In this document: piece after piece, positions 8,837 through 17,140 of the stretch
How positions within the stretch are numbered: position 1 is the stretch's first letter
Layout of the letters: every line of letters begins with the position of its first letter
Assembly (NCBI GenBank): GCA_964620605.1
Contig: CAZUHQ010000033.1
Span: forward strand, 1-32,270
Direction: 5' to 3'
Origin: Thalassotalea_E sp964620605
Lineage (GTDB): Bacteria > Pseudomonadota > Gammaproteobacteria > Enterobacterales > Alteromonadaceae
DNA: 32,270 bases
Notes under the pieces: model-generated
What the model was told of the DNA's origin: nothing
The model's input: only the letters and a program-made list of their open reading frames with translations
Database searches by the model: none
Program-made: the position numbers and the translations under genes

Positions 8837-11374
8837 TTATTGATAACTCTGAGCAATCGACATTAACTTAACTTTACTATGCAATAAAGCAAGTTCTGCA
8901 TCGCTTAGTTCACCCACGTTTACTGTGAGTTGTTTTTCTACGTCTGGCAGCAGGTCAAAAAAGTTATCGGAAAAATTTTCCTTATAACCTTCAAGCGAGA
9001 CATAAACCTGACGGGCTAAGCAATTACTAGTGAGCGTCACCCTTAGTTCTTGCTGAAAATAACTGAGCAGATAACTAAATTTAGGAATCTTAAGTGCCAA
9101 GTCTTTAGTGCGAGCAAAATAATGGAACGCTTCGCTGATCAGCTTATCTGGTTGTTCTGATTGCTGGTCACAGTAAAGCTCAGCGACATACACCAGCTGA
9201 CTGAGATCCTGGCCGTTAACCAGCTCAGCGACAGAATGCTGACACGCTTGAGTGACCGCCAATGACTTAACGCTTACTTGCTGGCTATTTGACCATAACA
9301 ACTCGCCGTCGAGGGTCAACAAGCGCTCGGTTAATTGACAATTTGTTTGGTTAAGCGCATCGGAGACAATCACAGTATTAAGGCTGTCACCTTGCTGATC
9401 AACGAATACCGCAAGCGGCTCAAAACTACGTTTTACTTGATAATGCATTGCCTTCCAGCGCCCGTAATAGTCGATGCCCGACCAGGAGGCTACCGGCCAG
9501 CAGTCATTGAACTGCCAATATAAGCTGCCCATACAAAACGGCATGGCCGCGCGGTGCGCCTCAAAACCAACTTTCATCCCTAGCGCCTGCTGTACCTGAC
9601 TCAAATAAAGAAAAGACTCAAAATCTTTCGGCTGACGGTATTCCTGATCCATATATTGTTTGATCAAGCTGTTACCGCGCGGATGCTTTTGATGGGTTTT
9701 CATCACTTTTGAGTCCAAGTACCAGTCTTCTGCTTTGCTGTAGCGCTTAACCGACTCAAGTAGTGGAAACGACTGAAAACCAAATTCACTCATAAAACGC
9801 GGCACACGATTTTTAAACTCGCTAAAAGGTTCTTCACCATGCCAAACGCCCCAGTAATGATTATCGCCTCGATTATCGTCTTGTTTTCGCTCCCAAAAAC
9901 CTATCGGCGATGACGAAAAATAAAAGCGTTCACTATCCAACTCATTAACCATTTGTGGCAGCACAGTGTTAAACAGCAAATCATAGTCTTGCTTCAAACG
10001 CTGATAAACGTCATCTGAGTAACCAAATTTCTCCGGCCATTGCCAAAATTCGATGCCCATTTCCGTTTCATTGTTACCACACCATAACGCCAAACAGGCA
10101 TGGTTGCGCAAACGCTTGATGTTATAGGCAACTTCCTGTTTTACATTGTCGATAAATGCACTATCACCCGGATATAAACTACAAGCAAAGATGAAGTCCT
10201 GCCAGATCAAAATGCCATGCTGATCCGCTAAGCGATAAAATTCGTCATTCTCATAAATACCGCCGCCCCAGACTCGGAGCATGTTCATATTGGCGGAAAC
10301 CGCATCACTAAAAATTTGCTGATATTTTTGCCCACTGACCCGAGGCAAAAAACTGTCTGACGGAATATAATTTGCCCCTTTCATAAAGGTCGGCAAACCA
10401 TTGACTTTGATAAAAAATGACTCGCCGTATTCATCAACTTGATTAACGACTTCTATCGTTCTTAATCCGATATCTAGGCATGTTTGATCTAGCACTTGCT
10501 TAGCGTCAGATAAGGAGATTATAAATTGATGTAAAAATGCTTCCCCCATGCCATTTGGCCACCATAGCTTCGGCTGATGAAGTTCAAGTGAAACAATCAG
10601 GTGACGCCCGTCATTAGCATCCACAGCTACCACTTGTTCAATGCCACTGACATTAGCACAGCAAATGTTTATCTTGCCTTCAAACCCGGAAAACGCTGAA
10701 AGCTCAATATCAAAATCCAGCTTGGCAATCTCATCAGTCAACATCGTTTGCTTAACATTGACATCATCAATACGTGCTTTATTTATGCCTTGTAATTTAA
10801 TATCACGCCAGATGCCGCAAGTGACAAAACGCGGCCCCCAGTCCCAACCGTAGTGATACGGCGCTTTACGGGTAAATACGCTTAAACGTTGTTCTGATTT
10901 GTCATTTTCTGCCGGGTAAGTGACGCCATTTTCCAGATAAGCAGGCATCACTTCATTAATTGGCGAGCGAAATTCGATGCGCAGCTCGTTCTCTCCAAAA
11001 CACAGCCATTGCTTACAGGCGATGCGCTGACCAACAAACATATTGTTATAGCGATGAATCAAGACATCGTTAAGAAAAACATCACAGTAAGTATCCAGGC
11101 CATCGAACACCAGCTCGACTTCATCTGAATCCAACAAGGCTTGCGTTACATTAAAATACTTACGGTAATGCCAGTCTTTTTGCTCTATCCACTGTAATTT
11201 ATCTTCATTATCACGATAAAAGGGGTCGCTAATTGCGCCATTTGCCAGCAAGTCAGTAAAGTTGCACCCCGGCACTTGTGCTGAAAGCCAATGGTCGCTG
11301 TCACATTGGCGAAATTGCCATGCCCCGTTTAGGCTTAGCTCCCTGCTCATTACTGAAACATCATTTTTTGACAT
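8837..11374 (-). CDS. GH2 beta-mannosidase, cytoplasmic
   Basis: Retaining exo-beta-mannosidase expected to split Man-beta-1,4-GlcNAc, the stub left after GH85 and alpha-mannosidases act. The 845-residue protein has a sugar-binding jelly-roll domain (about 10-195, with HYGWDWGPRF at 174-183), an immunoglobulin-like domain, a TIM barrel from about 315, and C-terminal beta domains. Catalytic residues are visible: acid/base Glu436 in GNNETEMG and nucleophile Glu530 in MSEFGFQSFP. RVWGGGIYE and LYWQFNDCWP are further beta-mannosidase blocks. There is no signal peptide, so unlike the exported hydrolases of the locus it should work in the cytoplasm. It is the first gene of the downstream operon segment, behind an 84-base gap holding an operator-like palindrome. 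Plant or fungal mannan oligosaccharides are an alternative substrate, but the neighbours favour N-glycan. Confidence 0.93.
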   Translation of the reverse strand: MSKNDVSVMSRELSLNGAWQFRQCDSDHWLSAQVPGCNFTDLLANGAISDPFYRDNEDKLQWIEQKDWHYRKYFNVTQALLDSDEVELVFDGLDTYCDVFLNDVLIHRYNNMFVGQRIACKQWLCFGENELRIEFRSPINEVMPAYLENGVTYPAENDKSEQRLSVFTRKAPYHYGWDWGPRFVTCGIWRDIKLQGINKARIDDVNVKQTMLTDEIAKLDFDIELSAFSGFEGKINICCANVSGIEQVVAVDANDGRHLIVSLELHQPKLWWPNGMGEAFLHQFIISLSDAKQVLDQTCLDIGLRTIEVVNQVDEYGESFFIKVNGLPTFMKGANYIPSDSFLPRVSGQKYQQIFSDAVSANMNMLRVWGGGIYENDEFYRLADQHGILIWQDFIFACSLYPGDSAFIDNVKQEVAYNIKRLRNHACLALWCGNNETEMGIEFWQWPEKFGYSDDVYQRLKQDYDLLFNTVLPQMVNELDSERFYFSSSPIGFWERKQDDNRGDNHYWGVWHGEEPFSEFKNRVPRFMSEFGFQSFPLLESVKRYSKAEDWYLDSKVMKTHQKHPRGNSLIKQYMDQEYRQPKDFESFLYLSQVQQALGMKVGFEAHRAAMPFCMGSLYWQFNDCWPVASWSGIDYYGRWKAMHYQVKRSFEPLAVFVDQQGDSLNTVIVSDALNQTNCQLTERLLTLDGELLWSNSQQVSVKSLAVTQACQHSVAELVNGQDLSQLVYVAELYCDQQSEQPDKLISEAFHYFARTKDLALKIPKFSYLLSYFQQELRVTLTSNCLARQVYVSLEGYKENFSDNFFDLLPDVEKQLTVNVGELSDAELALLHSKVKLMSIAQSYQ

Positions 11375-11428
11375 AGATAAATTACTTCACTCTTATTTGT
11401 ACATACACGCACTAGCTAACGGATGTTT

Positions 11429-11442
11429 TGCAATCAATTACA
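11429..11442. promoter_or_regulatory. Operator-like palindrome upstream of GH2 (one mismatch)
   Basis: TGCAATCAATTACA matches the TGYAATCGATTRCA palindrome found beside the regulator except for G to A in the central dinucleotide. It lies in the 84-base gap between cutC and the GH2 start, 55 bases before the GH2 ATG. This suggests a second, possibly weaker, controlled promoter for the GH2-to-GH97 segment. LacI-family operators usually prefer a central CG, so lower affinity is plausible. Confidence 0.5.
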
Positions 11443-11458
11443 ACATTAGCTAAATAAA

Positions 11459-12202
11459 TTACGTATTATTTTGGCTCGCTTTAGCATTCACCAAAGCGCT
11501 AACTTTTAACGATTCTATTTCCTGATTAACTAGCACACCAGAATGGGCATGCAGTGATATCACGCCAGCTGAGACATATAATTCACTCAGGATTTCGCTG
11601 GCATTTTGTGACGCAACACCGCCAGCAATCACCAGTTCAATTTGCTTGTCAGCAAGTTGTGCTAATGCTTTTAACTTAACAATATTTGCTAATGCCGTTG
11701 AGTTATCACACCAAGCGCCGCCACTGGTGAGTACGCGATTCACCTTAAGCTCAATCAGCTGTTGCAACGCTTGTGCTTGATCATTAACGGCATCAAATGC
11801 CCGATGAATGCCAACCTCAAGGTTTAATGCCCGTGCCACCTCGGTTAACTGACTAAGCGCGTCGACATTTAACGTTTTCCTATCCTGGTTTAGCGCGCCA
11901 AACACCACGCCATTAGCGCCAGCAGCAGCAACTTGACGAATTTGCTCTGCCATAAGCTCAAGTTCTTGTGCGCTATAGCAAAAGTCCCCGACCCTCGGCC
12001 TGATCATCACCATTAGCCCCGAATGCCCGGCCATCGCACTACGGGCAATAGCAATAGACTCAATATTTGGTGTTAATCCGTCATCAGCCATCGCACTACA
12101 AAGCTCAATTCGCTTAGCGCCAGCAGCAAATACCCGGTCAATATTGCGCGCTAATAACTCATTGCCGATATCACTGGCAATACAAATCTCGACAATATTC
12201 AT
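11459..12202 (-). CDS. cutC: CutC-family TIM-barrel protein
   Basis: Member of the CutC family, historically named for copper homeostasis although its biochemical activity is unsettled. The 247-residue, signal-less protein carries family blocks RIELCSA (31-37), MIRPRVGDF (66-74), GVVFGALN (98-105), GIHRAFD (131-137), LTSGG (158-162), AGGVASQN (193-200) and SLHAHSG (216-222). Several of these fall at the C-terminal ends of barrel strands, as expected of an enzyme active site. Its ATG overlaps the GH85 stop codon in a TGATG, so translation is probably coupled to GH85. No copper-related gene is near. Context suggests a part in sugar or glycan metabolism; the reaction is unknown. Confidence 0.9.
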   Translation of the reverse strand: MNIVEICIASDIGNELLARNIDRVFAAGAKRIELCSAMADDGLTPNIESIAIARSAMAGHSGLMVMIRPRVGDFCYSAQELELMAEQIRQVAAAGANGVVFGALNQDRKTLNVDALSQLTEVARALNLEVGIHRAFDAVNDQAQALQQLIELKVNRVLTSGGAWCDNSTALANIVKLKALAQLADKQIELVIAGGVASQNASEILSELYVSAGVISLHAHSGVLVNQEIESLKVSALVNAKASQNNT

Positions 12203-13956
12203 CAGTTGATCTCGATCGCCCCAAGGTTGGTGGATAACTGTTCGCTGTTATGGCCATGGATCAACAAGCCGATTTTAGTAATCAGCTTGCCCTGATAGTC
12301 CGCCAAATCAACCCTAGTGCTATGCCAATTGTTATCTTTACTAATTAATGGAAATTTGATTTTTTGCTTGTCGGCGGTTTCCAGCCAAATCCAAAATGCA
12401 GAAGTGGGCACATTATGTTTAAAAACCACCTCAAGCTTATTATTAGCTTCAAGGGTAAAAGCGCTTTGATATAAAGGAATTACTGCCTGCTCGATATCAT
12501 GCTCGGCGCGTAGTGCTAGTGAATTGCCGCCAGCATATGCCTGTGCAAAATCGTAAAAGATCTCGAGCTTATCTGTGCCACTGATGGCAAATTGCCAGCT
12601 AGGTAAAATGTCCTGCTGACTGATGTCATGCCATTCCCCGGGCACAGGTTTACCATCTTTTGCCTTAAAGAAACCGTGACCGGTATTAAAACTGGTGACA
12701 AATGGCAAGCTGGTAAGCGGAGATTTTGCCGGGACAAACTGACCTATGCCCGGCCACTGATTGTCATTATCTTTACGCGCCAAATTGCCATCCATACCGG
12801 CAAACAGCTGAGTTTCTGCCTGATAAAAGCGGCGATGATCCTGCTTATTGGTTTTAAAATCACTCAACGCCGGGGTAGTAGCATTACCAGCAAAGTTAAA
12901 ATTAACCGCACTGGCAAATAAGGCGATAGAGCTCAGCCCTTTTGCTCCTTTGCCTGGGAACAAGGCGGTTAGCCAGTCGCTGTTTTCAAATATTCGTTGA
13001 GCATTGCGCGCTGGCGATAAATCCGCGCCAAAATAAATATCATAAGGAGAACGATTTAATTCGATTGCCTGTTGCTGTGAACGACTTGCCATTTTGTCGT
13101 TCCACCAGTAATTGATAAACATCGCATCACTGATACGACGCTGTTTATCCTGCAGAAAAGGACTGTTTTTCGCATTCAACTCATTTTGCCAGCGCACCGA
13201 ACCATTAAGCAGCATGGAATCATACCAGTGAATTTCCATGCCTTTGGGCGCTATGCCCGTTAAATACGCCATAAAGTGCTGCATTTTTTTACCAAGACGC
13301 GCGGCATTTTGGTATTCAAACTGCTTTTTTAACACTTCGCCTTTGGCATTTTTCACTAAGGTCAGGTCGGTTTCCGGATTAATCAGCCAGCCATCAAAAC
13401 CGTAATACTCGGCAATTGCCACCAGCTTATCGGCAAGCGGAAAATTCCCCTGACTGTCCTGTTGCAATAAACGGGCAACGGTTGCAACTTCACCGCCATA
13501 TTGCGCCACCGACAGATAAACCGTACCGATAACTTTAACCCCGTTGCGATGAGCGGTTTCCACCCAAGGCCTGGACGGTAAATTTACTGTCTCATTAGCA
13601 GTACCGGCAAACCAGTTTAAAACGTCGATTTGTGACCAGTGGGTAAAATTATAAAGATTAAACTTAGGCTGCTCGTGAATATAATTTGCCAGATTGTTCA
13701 TGCCATCCGGCGCGATCAACACCTTTACCTTGGTGTCTTGCGCCTGAGGGTTTTGCGCTAACAAGGCCGGAATGCGTGCTTGCAATTTGACCCGGGAGAC
13801 ATTCTGGCTATCTGCCCATTTTGACGTCGGCGTCCACTGCATTAGCTGTGCTAAGGTCAGTGAAAATGGCGGGCGATTATTATTAATCTCCGCCCGGCTT
13901 TCACCTGCCAGCACGCTCAATGCAACAACCAATAGGCAAAACTGCAACAATTTCAT
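12202..13956 (-). CDS. GH85 endo-beta-N-acetylglucosaminidase (ENGase)
   Basis: Cuts the GlcNAc-beta-1,4-GlcNAc bond in the chitobiose core of N-glycans by substrate-assisted catalysis, freeing the glycan and leaving one GlcNAc on asparagine. The 584-residue protein has a signal peptide ending near ESRA (about 22), a TIM barrel (about 60-350) and a C-terminal beta-sandwich (about 440-584). The family signature is FDGWLINPE at 187-195: Asn193 positions the acetamido group and Glu195 is the general acid. EIHWYDSM (241-248) and FINYWW (280-285) are further GH85 blocks. It lies 219 bases after the discoidin lipoprotein, separated by two stem-loops, and overlaps cutC by one base. It has no lipobox, so it may be periplasmic or exported to the surface. 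Confidence 0.94.
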   Translation of the reverse strand: MKLLQFCLLVVALSVLAGESRAEINNNRPPFSLTLAQLMQWTPTSKWADSQNVSRVKLQARIPALLAQNPQAQDTKVKVLIAPDGMNNLANYIHEQPKFNLYNFTHWSQIDVLNWFAGTANETVNLPSRPWVETAHRNGVKVIGTVYLSVAQYGGEVATVARLLQQDSQGNFPLADKLVAIAEYYGFDGWLINPETDLTLVKNAKGEVLKKQFEYQNAARLGKKMQHFMAYLTGIAPKGMEIHWYDSMLLNGSVRWQNELNAKNSPFLQDKQRRISDAMFINYWWNDKMASRSQQQAIELNRSPYDIYFGADLSPARNAQRIFENSDWLTALFPGKGAKGLSSIALFASAVNFNFAGNATTPALSDFKTNKQDHRRFYQAETQLFAGMDGNLARKDNDNQWPGIGQFVPAKSPLTSLPFVTSFNTGHGFFKAKDGKPVPGEWHDISQQDILPSWQFAISGTDKLEIFYDFAQAYAGGNSLALRAEHDIEQAVIPLYQSAFTLEANNKLEVVFKHNVPTSAFWIWLETADKQKIKFPLISKDNNWHSTRVDLADYQGKLITKIGLLIHGHNSEQLSTNLGAIEIN

Positions 13957-14015
13957 CTTAAATTTACATCTCTTTTGGTATTTATTTGGTTATCTTGCCG
14001 ATAACCATTCATTTT

Positions 14016-14063
14016 ATTCGTTTGTGTTTTGTCCCATGTCCGGCTAACAAAGTACAAACGAAT
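14016..14063 (-). promoter_or_regulatory. Stem-loop in the GH85 leader
   Basis: ATTCGTTTGT (14016-14025) and ACAAACGAAT (14054-14063) are perfect 10-bp arms. Inside, past a 2x2 mismatch, TTTGT and ACAAA can pair for five more bases, closing a loop of about 14. It starts about 60 bases before the GH85 ATG and has no T tract, so it reads as a leader structure (mRNA processing or stability) rather than a terminator. Confidence 0.45.
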
Positions 14064-14072
14064 ACTCTGATA

Positions 14073-14151
14073 AAAAGTAAGAAACAGTGTGCATGCGTTA
14101 ATTGATTGGTGTGTAAGGGAGACAATCGCATGGCAGACACACTGTTTCTTA
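14073..14151 (-). terminator. Rho-independent terminator or attenuator after the binding lipoprotein
   Basis: Arms TAAGAAACAGTGTG (14078-14091) and CACACTGTTTCTTA (14138-14151) are perfect over 14 bp. They are extended by CATGCG (14092-14097) pairing with CGCATG (14127-14132) past a five-base bulge; the loop is 29 bases. On the minus strand the stem is followed by ACTTTTTATC. It begins 25 bases past the lipoprotein stop codon. Since GH85 follows in the same direction, it probably lets only part of the transcription through. Confidence 0.65.
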
Positions 14152-14175
14152 ACAAGGTTTACTTAAACATATGGA

Positions 14176-17073
14176 TTATAAATCCGGGCCGATAAGCTCA
14201 ATTTCAGCAATTTGCATCAAGGTATCATCCCCTTTATTTTTGGTGATATTGATGCGATAACTGCTAAATGCAAAGCCGTTACCAAAATCAAACAGCTGAC
14301 GCTCAAAGCGATTATCCCAGGACTCACCCACCCAAGAGCTTAAAGTCGTCCAGGTAGCGCCGCCATCATTTGACCCTTGAATATTAAAGTTTTCCGGGTC
14401 GCGGTTATCCGCATCATTAGCACTGGTAATCGCCAGGCTACTGACGATTTTTTCCGCCGGTAAATCCACTTGTACCCATGAAGGATCTTCTTCCGTTGGC
14501 GCGCCCGCCCAGTCATTATGATCTAACCACTTGGTATTGATATCATCATCAAAGACTTTCTGTTCTGCTTCACCATCACCGATGCGGTTACGGGCAGTCA
14601 CTAGTACACCCGGCATGCTTGAATGGTCAACTGATGAATATTGCGGACCGATTAATTCAATTTCAGCCACCTGCATTAGCGTATCATCCCCCTTGTTTTT
14701 GGTGATGTTAACGCGGTAAAAGCTAAAGGCTAAGTCATTGCTAAAACTAAACATTTTTCGTTCAAAACGCGCATCAAAACTTTCACCTAACCAGCTCGCT
14801 AATGGCACCCAAGTTTCACCATCGTGAGATGCTTCAATGGTAAAGTTCTCCGGATCTCGGCTATCCGCGTCATTGGCACTGGTTAACGACAGCTTATTAA
14901 CTGTCGCCGCTTGTGGCAGTTGTACTTGCACCCATGACGGATCTTCTTCACTCGGCGCACCGGCCCAGTCATTGTGATCTAACCACTTGGTTTCAACATC
15001 ACCATCAAACGCCTTGGTTTCCGCTTCACCATCACTGATACGATTACGAGCAGTTATCGTCGCTCCGGCAGTCATCGCATGGTTAACATCCGGCATTTTC
15101 GGGCCAATCAATTCGATTTCAGCCACTTGCATTAAGGTATCATCACCTTTATTTTTAGTGATATTTAACCGATAGGAGCTATAAGCCAAGCTATTGCCAA
15201 AGTTAAATAACTTACGCTCAAAACGTTCGTCAAATGACTCACCTAACCAGCTCGCCAGTTCAGTCCAGGTTTGACCACCGTCATTAGAAGCTAAAATGGT
15301 AAAGTTTTCCGGATCGCGATTATCAGCGTCATTGGCACTGGTTAGCCCCAAAACATTAACCGCAACGGCTTCAGGAAAGTCGACCTGCACCCAAGATGGA
15401 TCTTCTTCACTTGGCGCACCCGCCCAATCGTTATGATCTAACCATTTGGTTTCAGCATTATTATCAAACGCCATCATTTCAGACTCAGCATCACCAATAC
15501 GGTTACGCGCTGTGACTGTAATTCCCGCAGCATCGCTATGTTCAACACTAGCATAGATAGGACCAACAAAGGCGATTTCCGCCAGTTGCATCAAGGTATC
15601 ATCACCTTTGTTTTTCGTGATATTTAACCGGTAATAGCTATATTCCAAACCGTTAGAGAAACGGAACTCTTTACGTTCAAAGCGTTCGTCAAAAGACTCG
15701 CCGATAAACTCTGCGAGCTTAACCCAATGTTCGCCATCGTTAGAGGCAACGATATTAAAGTTTTCGGGATCGCGATTCTCGGCATCATTGGCGCTGGTGA
15801 TAAATAAACTGCTGACAGCGTGCGGCTCAGCAAACTGCACCTGAACCCAGGCAGGATCGTCTTCAGTTGGTGCACCTGCCCAATCATTATGATCCAGCCA
15901 CTTAGTATTAACATCACCGTCAAACGCCATCGCTTCAGCTTCGCCGTCACTGATGCGGTTACGGGCAGTAATAATGGCACCGGCCATGTTTTCACTGCTG
16001 GTCACTTCCTGCACAGGACCTGAAGAGCTCTGCTCATCCAAAAACAGCAAGCTGACATCAATGACTTGCTCAGCAGCAACTCCTAAGTCGGCCAAAAATG
16101 GAATCGCATTAACCGCTGCAAATAATCGTTCACGAATCGGTTTTAGCGCAATTTCTTCACCCGCCATGGCGGCTTGGGTACGAGCAACAGTTTCATCAAA
16201 TAATCCGTTAAAACTTTCAAATTCAGTAATATTGGCAAATGCTGCGTTAGCAAGCGACAATTTAATGATATTTTCATCGGCAAGGATATCAGTACAGACT
16301 TCCTCCGTTACCGCTTCACCATTTTCATCTAGTATCTCATCGCCATTTTCATCAACAGCAGGCACGGTTTCACAGTCTTGATCGATAACGAAATTATCAT
16401 AAGACTCGGCGCTGATTAATGAGCTCGTGAAGATGTTTACTCCAGAAACCGGCACCCCAATCGCTTTTAAGGTGTAGTCAGAATATTCATTGATAGCCAA
16501 GTCAAACAAGGCTTTGACGCCGATGTTTTTTCCTTCCTTAGCCGCTTTTTCAAGCAAGGTCGTCGCTATGGTGGTTAACGAATTGACCTGAAAATTGGCA
16601 TCAACTACGCCGTCTGAGCTGCTTGCATAAGGTACTTCAACATAAACCAGGGAGGTCAGTGATGCGCCGGTTAACGGTTCACCATTTAACACCGCCCCTA
16701 ACTCAACACCCGCACAACTGATGGCATCACAGGTCATGTTAGTATCATTATCAGCGGTCACCATGACCTTAAAAATGCTGTTAATGCCAAAGCCTGGATT
16801 TGCTTCTACTACCAGGTTGATAGCACCGTTATTGTCGGTTTGGTTATCCGAAGTAATGGCAATGCCAGCACCGTTTAATTGACTGACGGAGACTTCGGCA
16901 TTTCTGATTGTTCCTTTGACCACGCTACCGCTAAGATCGGCAGAAGTCATATCATTGACCGCTGCACGTGCTGGAATGTCATCGACTTTTGTTTCATCAC
17001 TACTACAGCCAACTAATGCGCTTGCTACCAACATCAAGGCAGCAGAGGTATTAGGTATATTAAGCTTTTTCAT
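14176..17073 (-). CDS. Surface lipoprotein with four discoidin-type repeats, probable glycan-binding protein
   Basis: A 965-residue lipoprotein (lipobox LVGC, Cys23) that I read as the glycan-capture partner of the neighbouring TonB receptor, in the place SusD holds in Bacteroidetes. Residues about 45-350 form a region I do not recognise, with an acidic tandem DENGDEILDENGEA near 241-254. Residues 363-963 are four F5/8C-like repeats with TARNR at 369, 521, 674 and 826 (period 152-153). Each carries invariant TKWLDHNDWAGAP, SAND, RDPENF, GES, RFER and ITKNKGDDTLMQ. No catalytic motif is visible. It starts 67 bases after the receptor stop with a clear AGAGGA ribosome site. Localisation and ligand are inferred; an alternative is a cell-surface adhesin. 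Confidence 0.85.
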   Translation of the reverse strand: MKKLNIPNTSAALMLVASALVGCSSDETKVDDIPARAAVNDMTSADLSGSVVKGTIRNAEVSVSQLNGAGIAITSDNQTDNNGAINLVVEANPGFGINSIFKVMVTADNDTNMTCDAISCAGVELGAVLNGEPLTGASLTSLVYVEVPYASSSDGVVDANFQVNSLTTIATTLLEKAAKEGKNIGVKALFDLAINEYSDYTLKAIGVPVSGVNIFTSSLISAESYDNFVIDQDCETVPAVDENGDEILDENGEAVTEEVCTDILADENIIKLSLANAAFANITEFESFNGLFDETVARTQAAMAGEEIALKPIRERLFAAVNAIPFLADLGVAAEQVIDVSLLFLDEQSSSGPVQEVTSSENMAGAIITARNRISDGEAEAMAFDGDVNTKWLDHNDWAGAPTEDDPAWVQVQFAEPHAVSSLFITSANDAENRDPENFNIVASNDGEHWVKLAEFIGESFDERFERKEFRFSNGLEYSYYRLNITKNKGDDTLMQLAEIAFVGPIYASVEHSDAAGITVTARNRIGDAESEMMAFDNNAETKWLDHNDWAGAPSEEDPSWVQVDFPEAVAVNVLGLTSANDADNRDPENFTILASNDGGQTWTELASWLGESFDERFERKLFNFGNSLAYSSYRLNITKNKGDDTLMQVAEIELIGPKMPDVNHAMTAGATITARNRISDGEAETKAFDGDVETKWLDHNDWAGAPSEEDPSWVQVQLPQAATVNKLSLTSANDADSRDPENFTIEASHDGETWVPLASWLGESFDARFERKMFSFSNDLAFSFYRVNITKNKGDDTLMQVAEIELIGPQYSSVDHSSMPGVLVTARNRIGDGEAEQKVFDDDINTKWLDHNDWAGAPTEEDPSWVQVDLPAEKIVSSLAITSANDADNRDPENFNIQGSNDGGATWTTLSSWVGESWDNRFERQLFDFGNGFAFSSYRINITKNKGDDTLMQIAEIELIGPDL
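14185..15987 (-). repeat. Four tandem discoidin-domain repeats (about 457-base period)
   Basis: Four in-frame copies of about 152 codons, at residues 363-505, about 516-658, 669-810 and 821-963 of the lipoprotein. Protein-level identity is high throughout, and the WLDHNDWAGAP and ITKNKGDDTLMQ segments are the same in all four, while many codons differ synonymously. That points to duplications kept under selection or homogenised, not a very recent expansion. Confidence 0.9.
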
Positions 17074-17140
17074 TTTTATTCCTCTATCTAATACTGTTCT
17101 TCTATGCGTTTATCACGCTTATGATGTAAAGGGTTATGAA

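Noticed and set aside
8803..8856. N-terminal extension of the SSS symporter (start at 8856)
   Set aside because: It overlaps the GH2 coding end, is highly charged before the first helix, and a ribosome site supports ATG 8802.
8851..8864. Half-match to the operator (GCAATCGACATT)
   Set aside because: It lies inside the GH2 coding end, and only one half-site agrees.
14185..15987. Possible CRISPR-like repeat array
   Set aside because: The period is about 457 bases, in frame, and encodes a conserved domain; there are no short repeats with unique spacers.
14531..16381. Several evenly spaced open frames on the plus strand opposite the discoidin repeats
   Set aside because: They recur with the repeat period and carry no family motif; they are shadows of the repeated minus-strand coding sequence.
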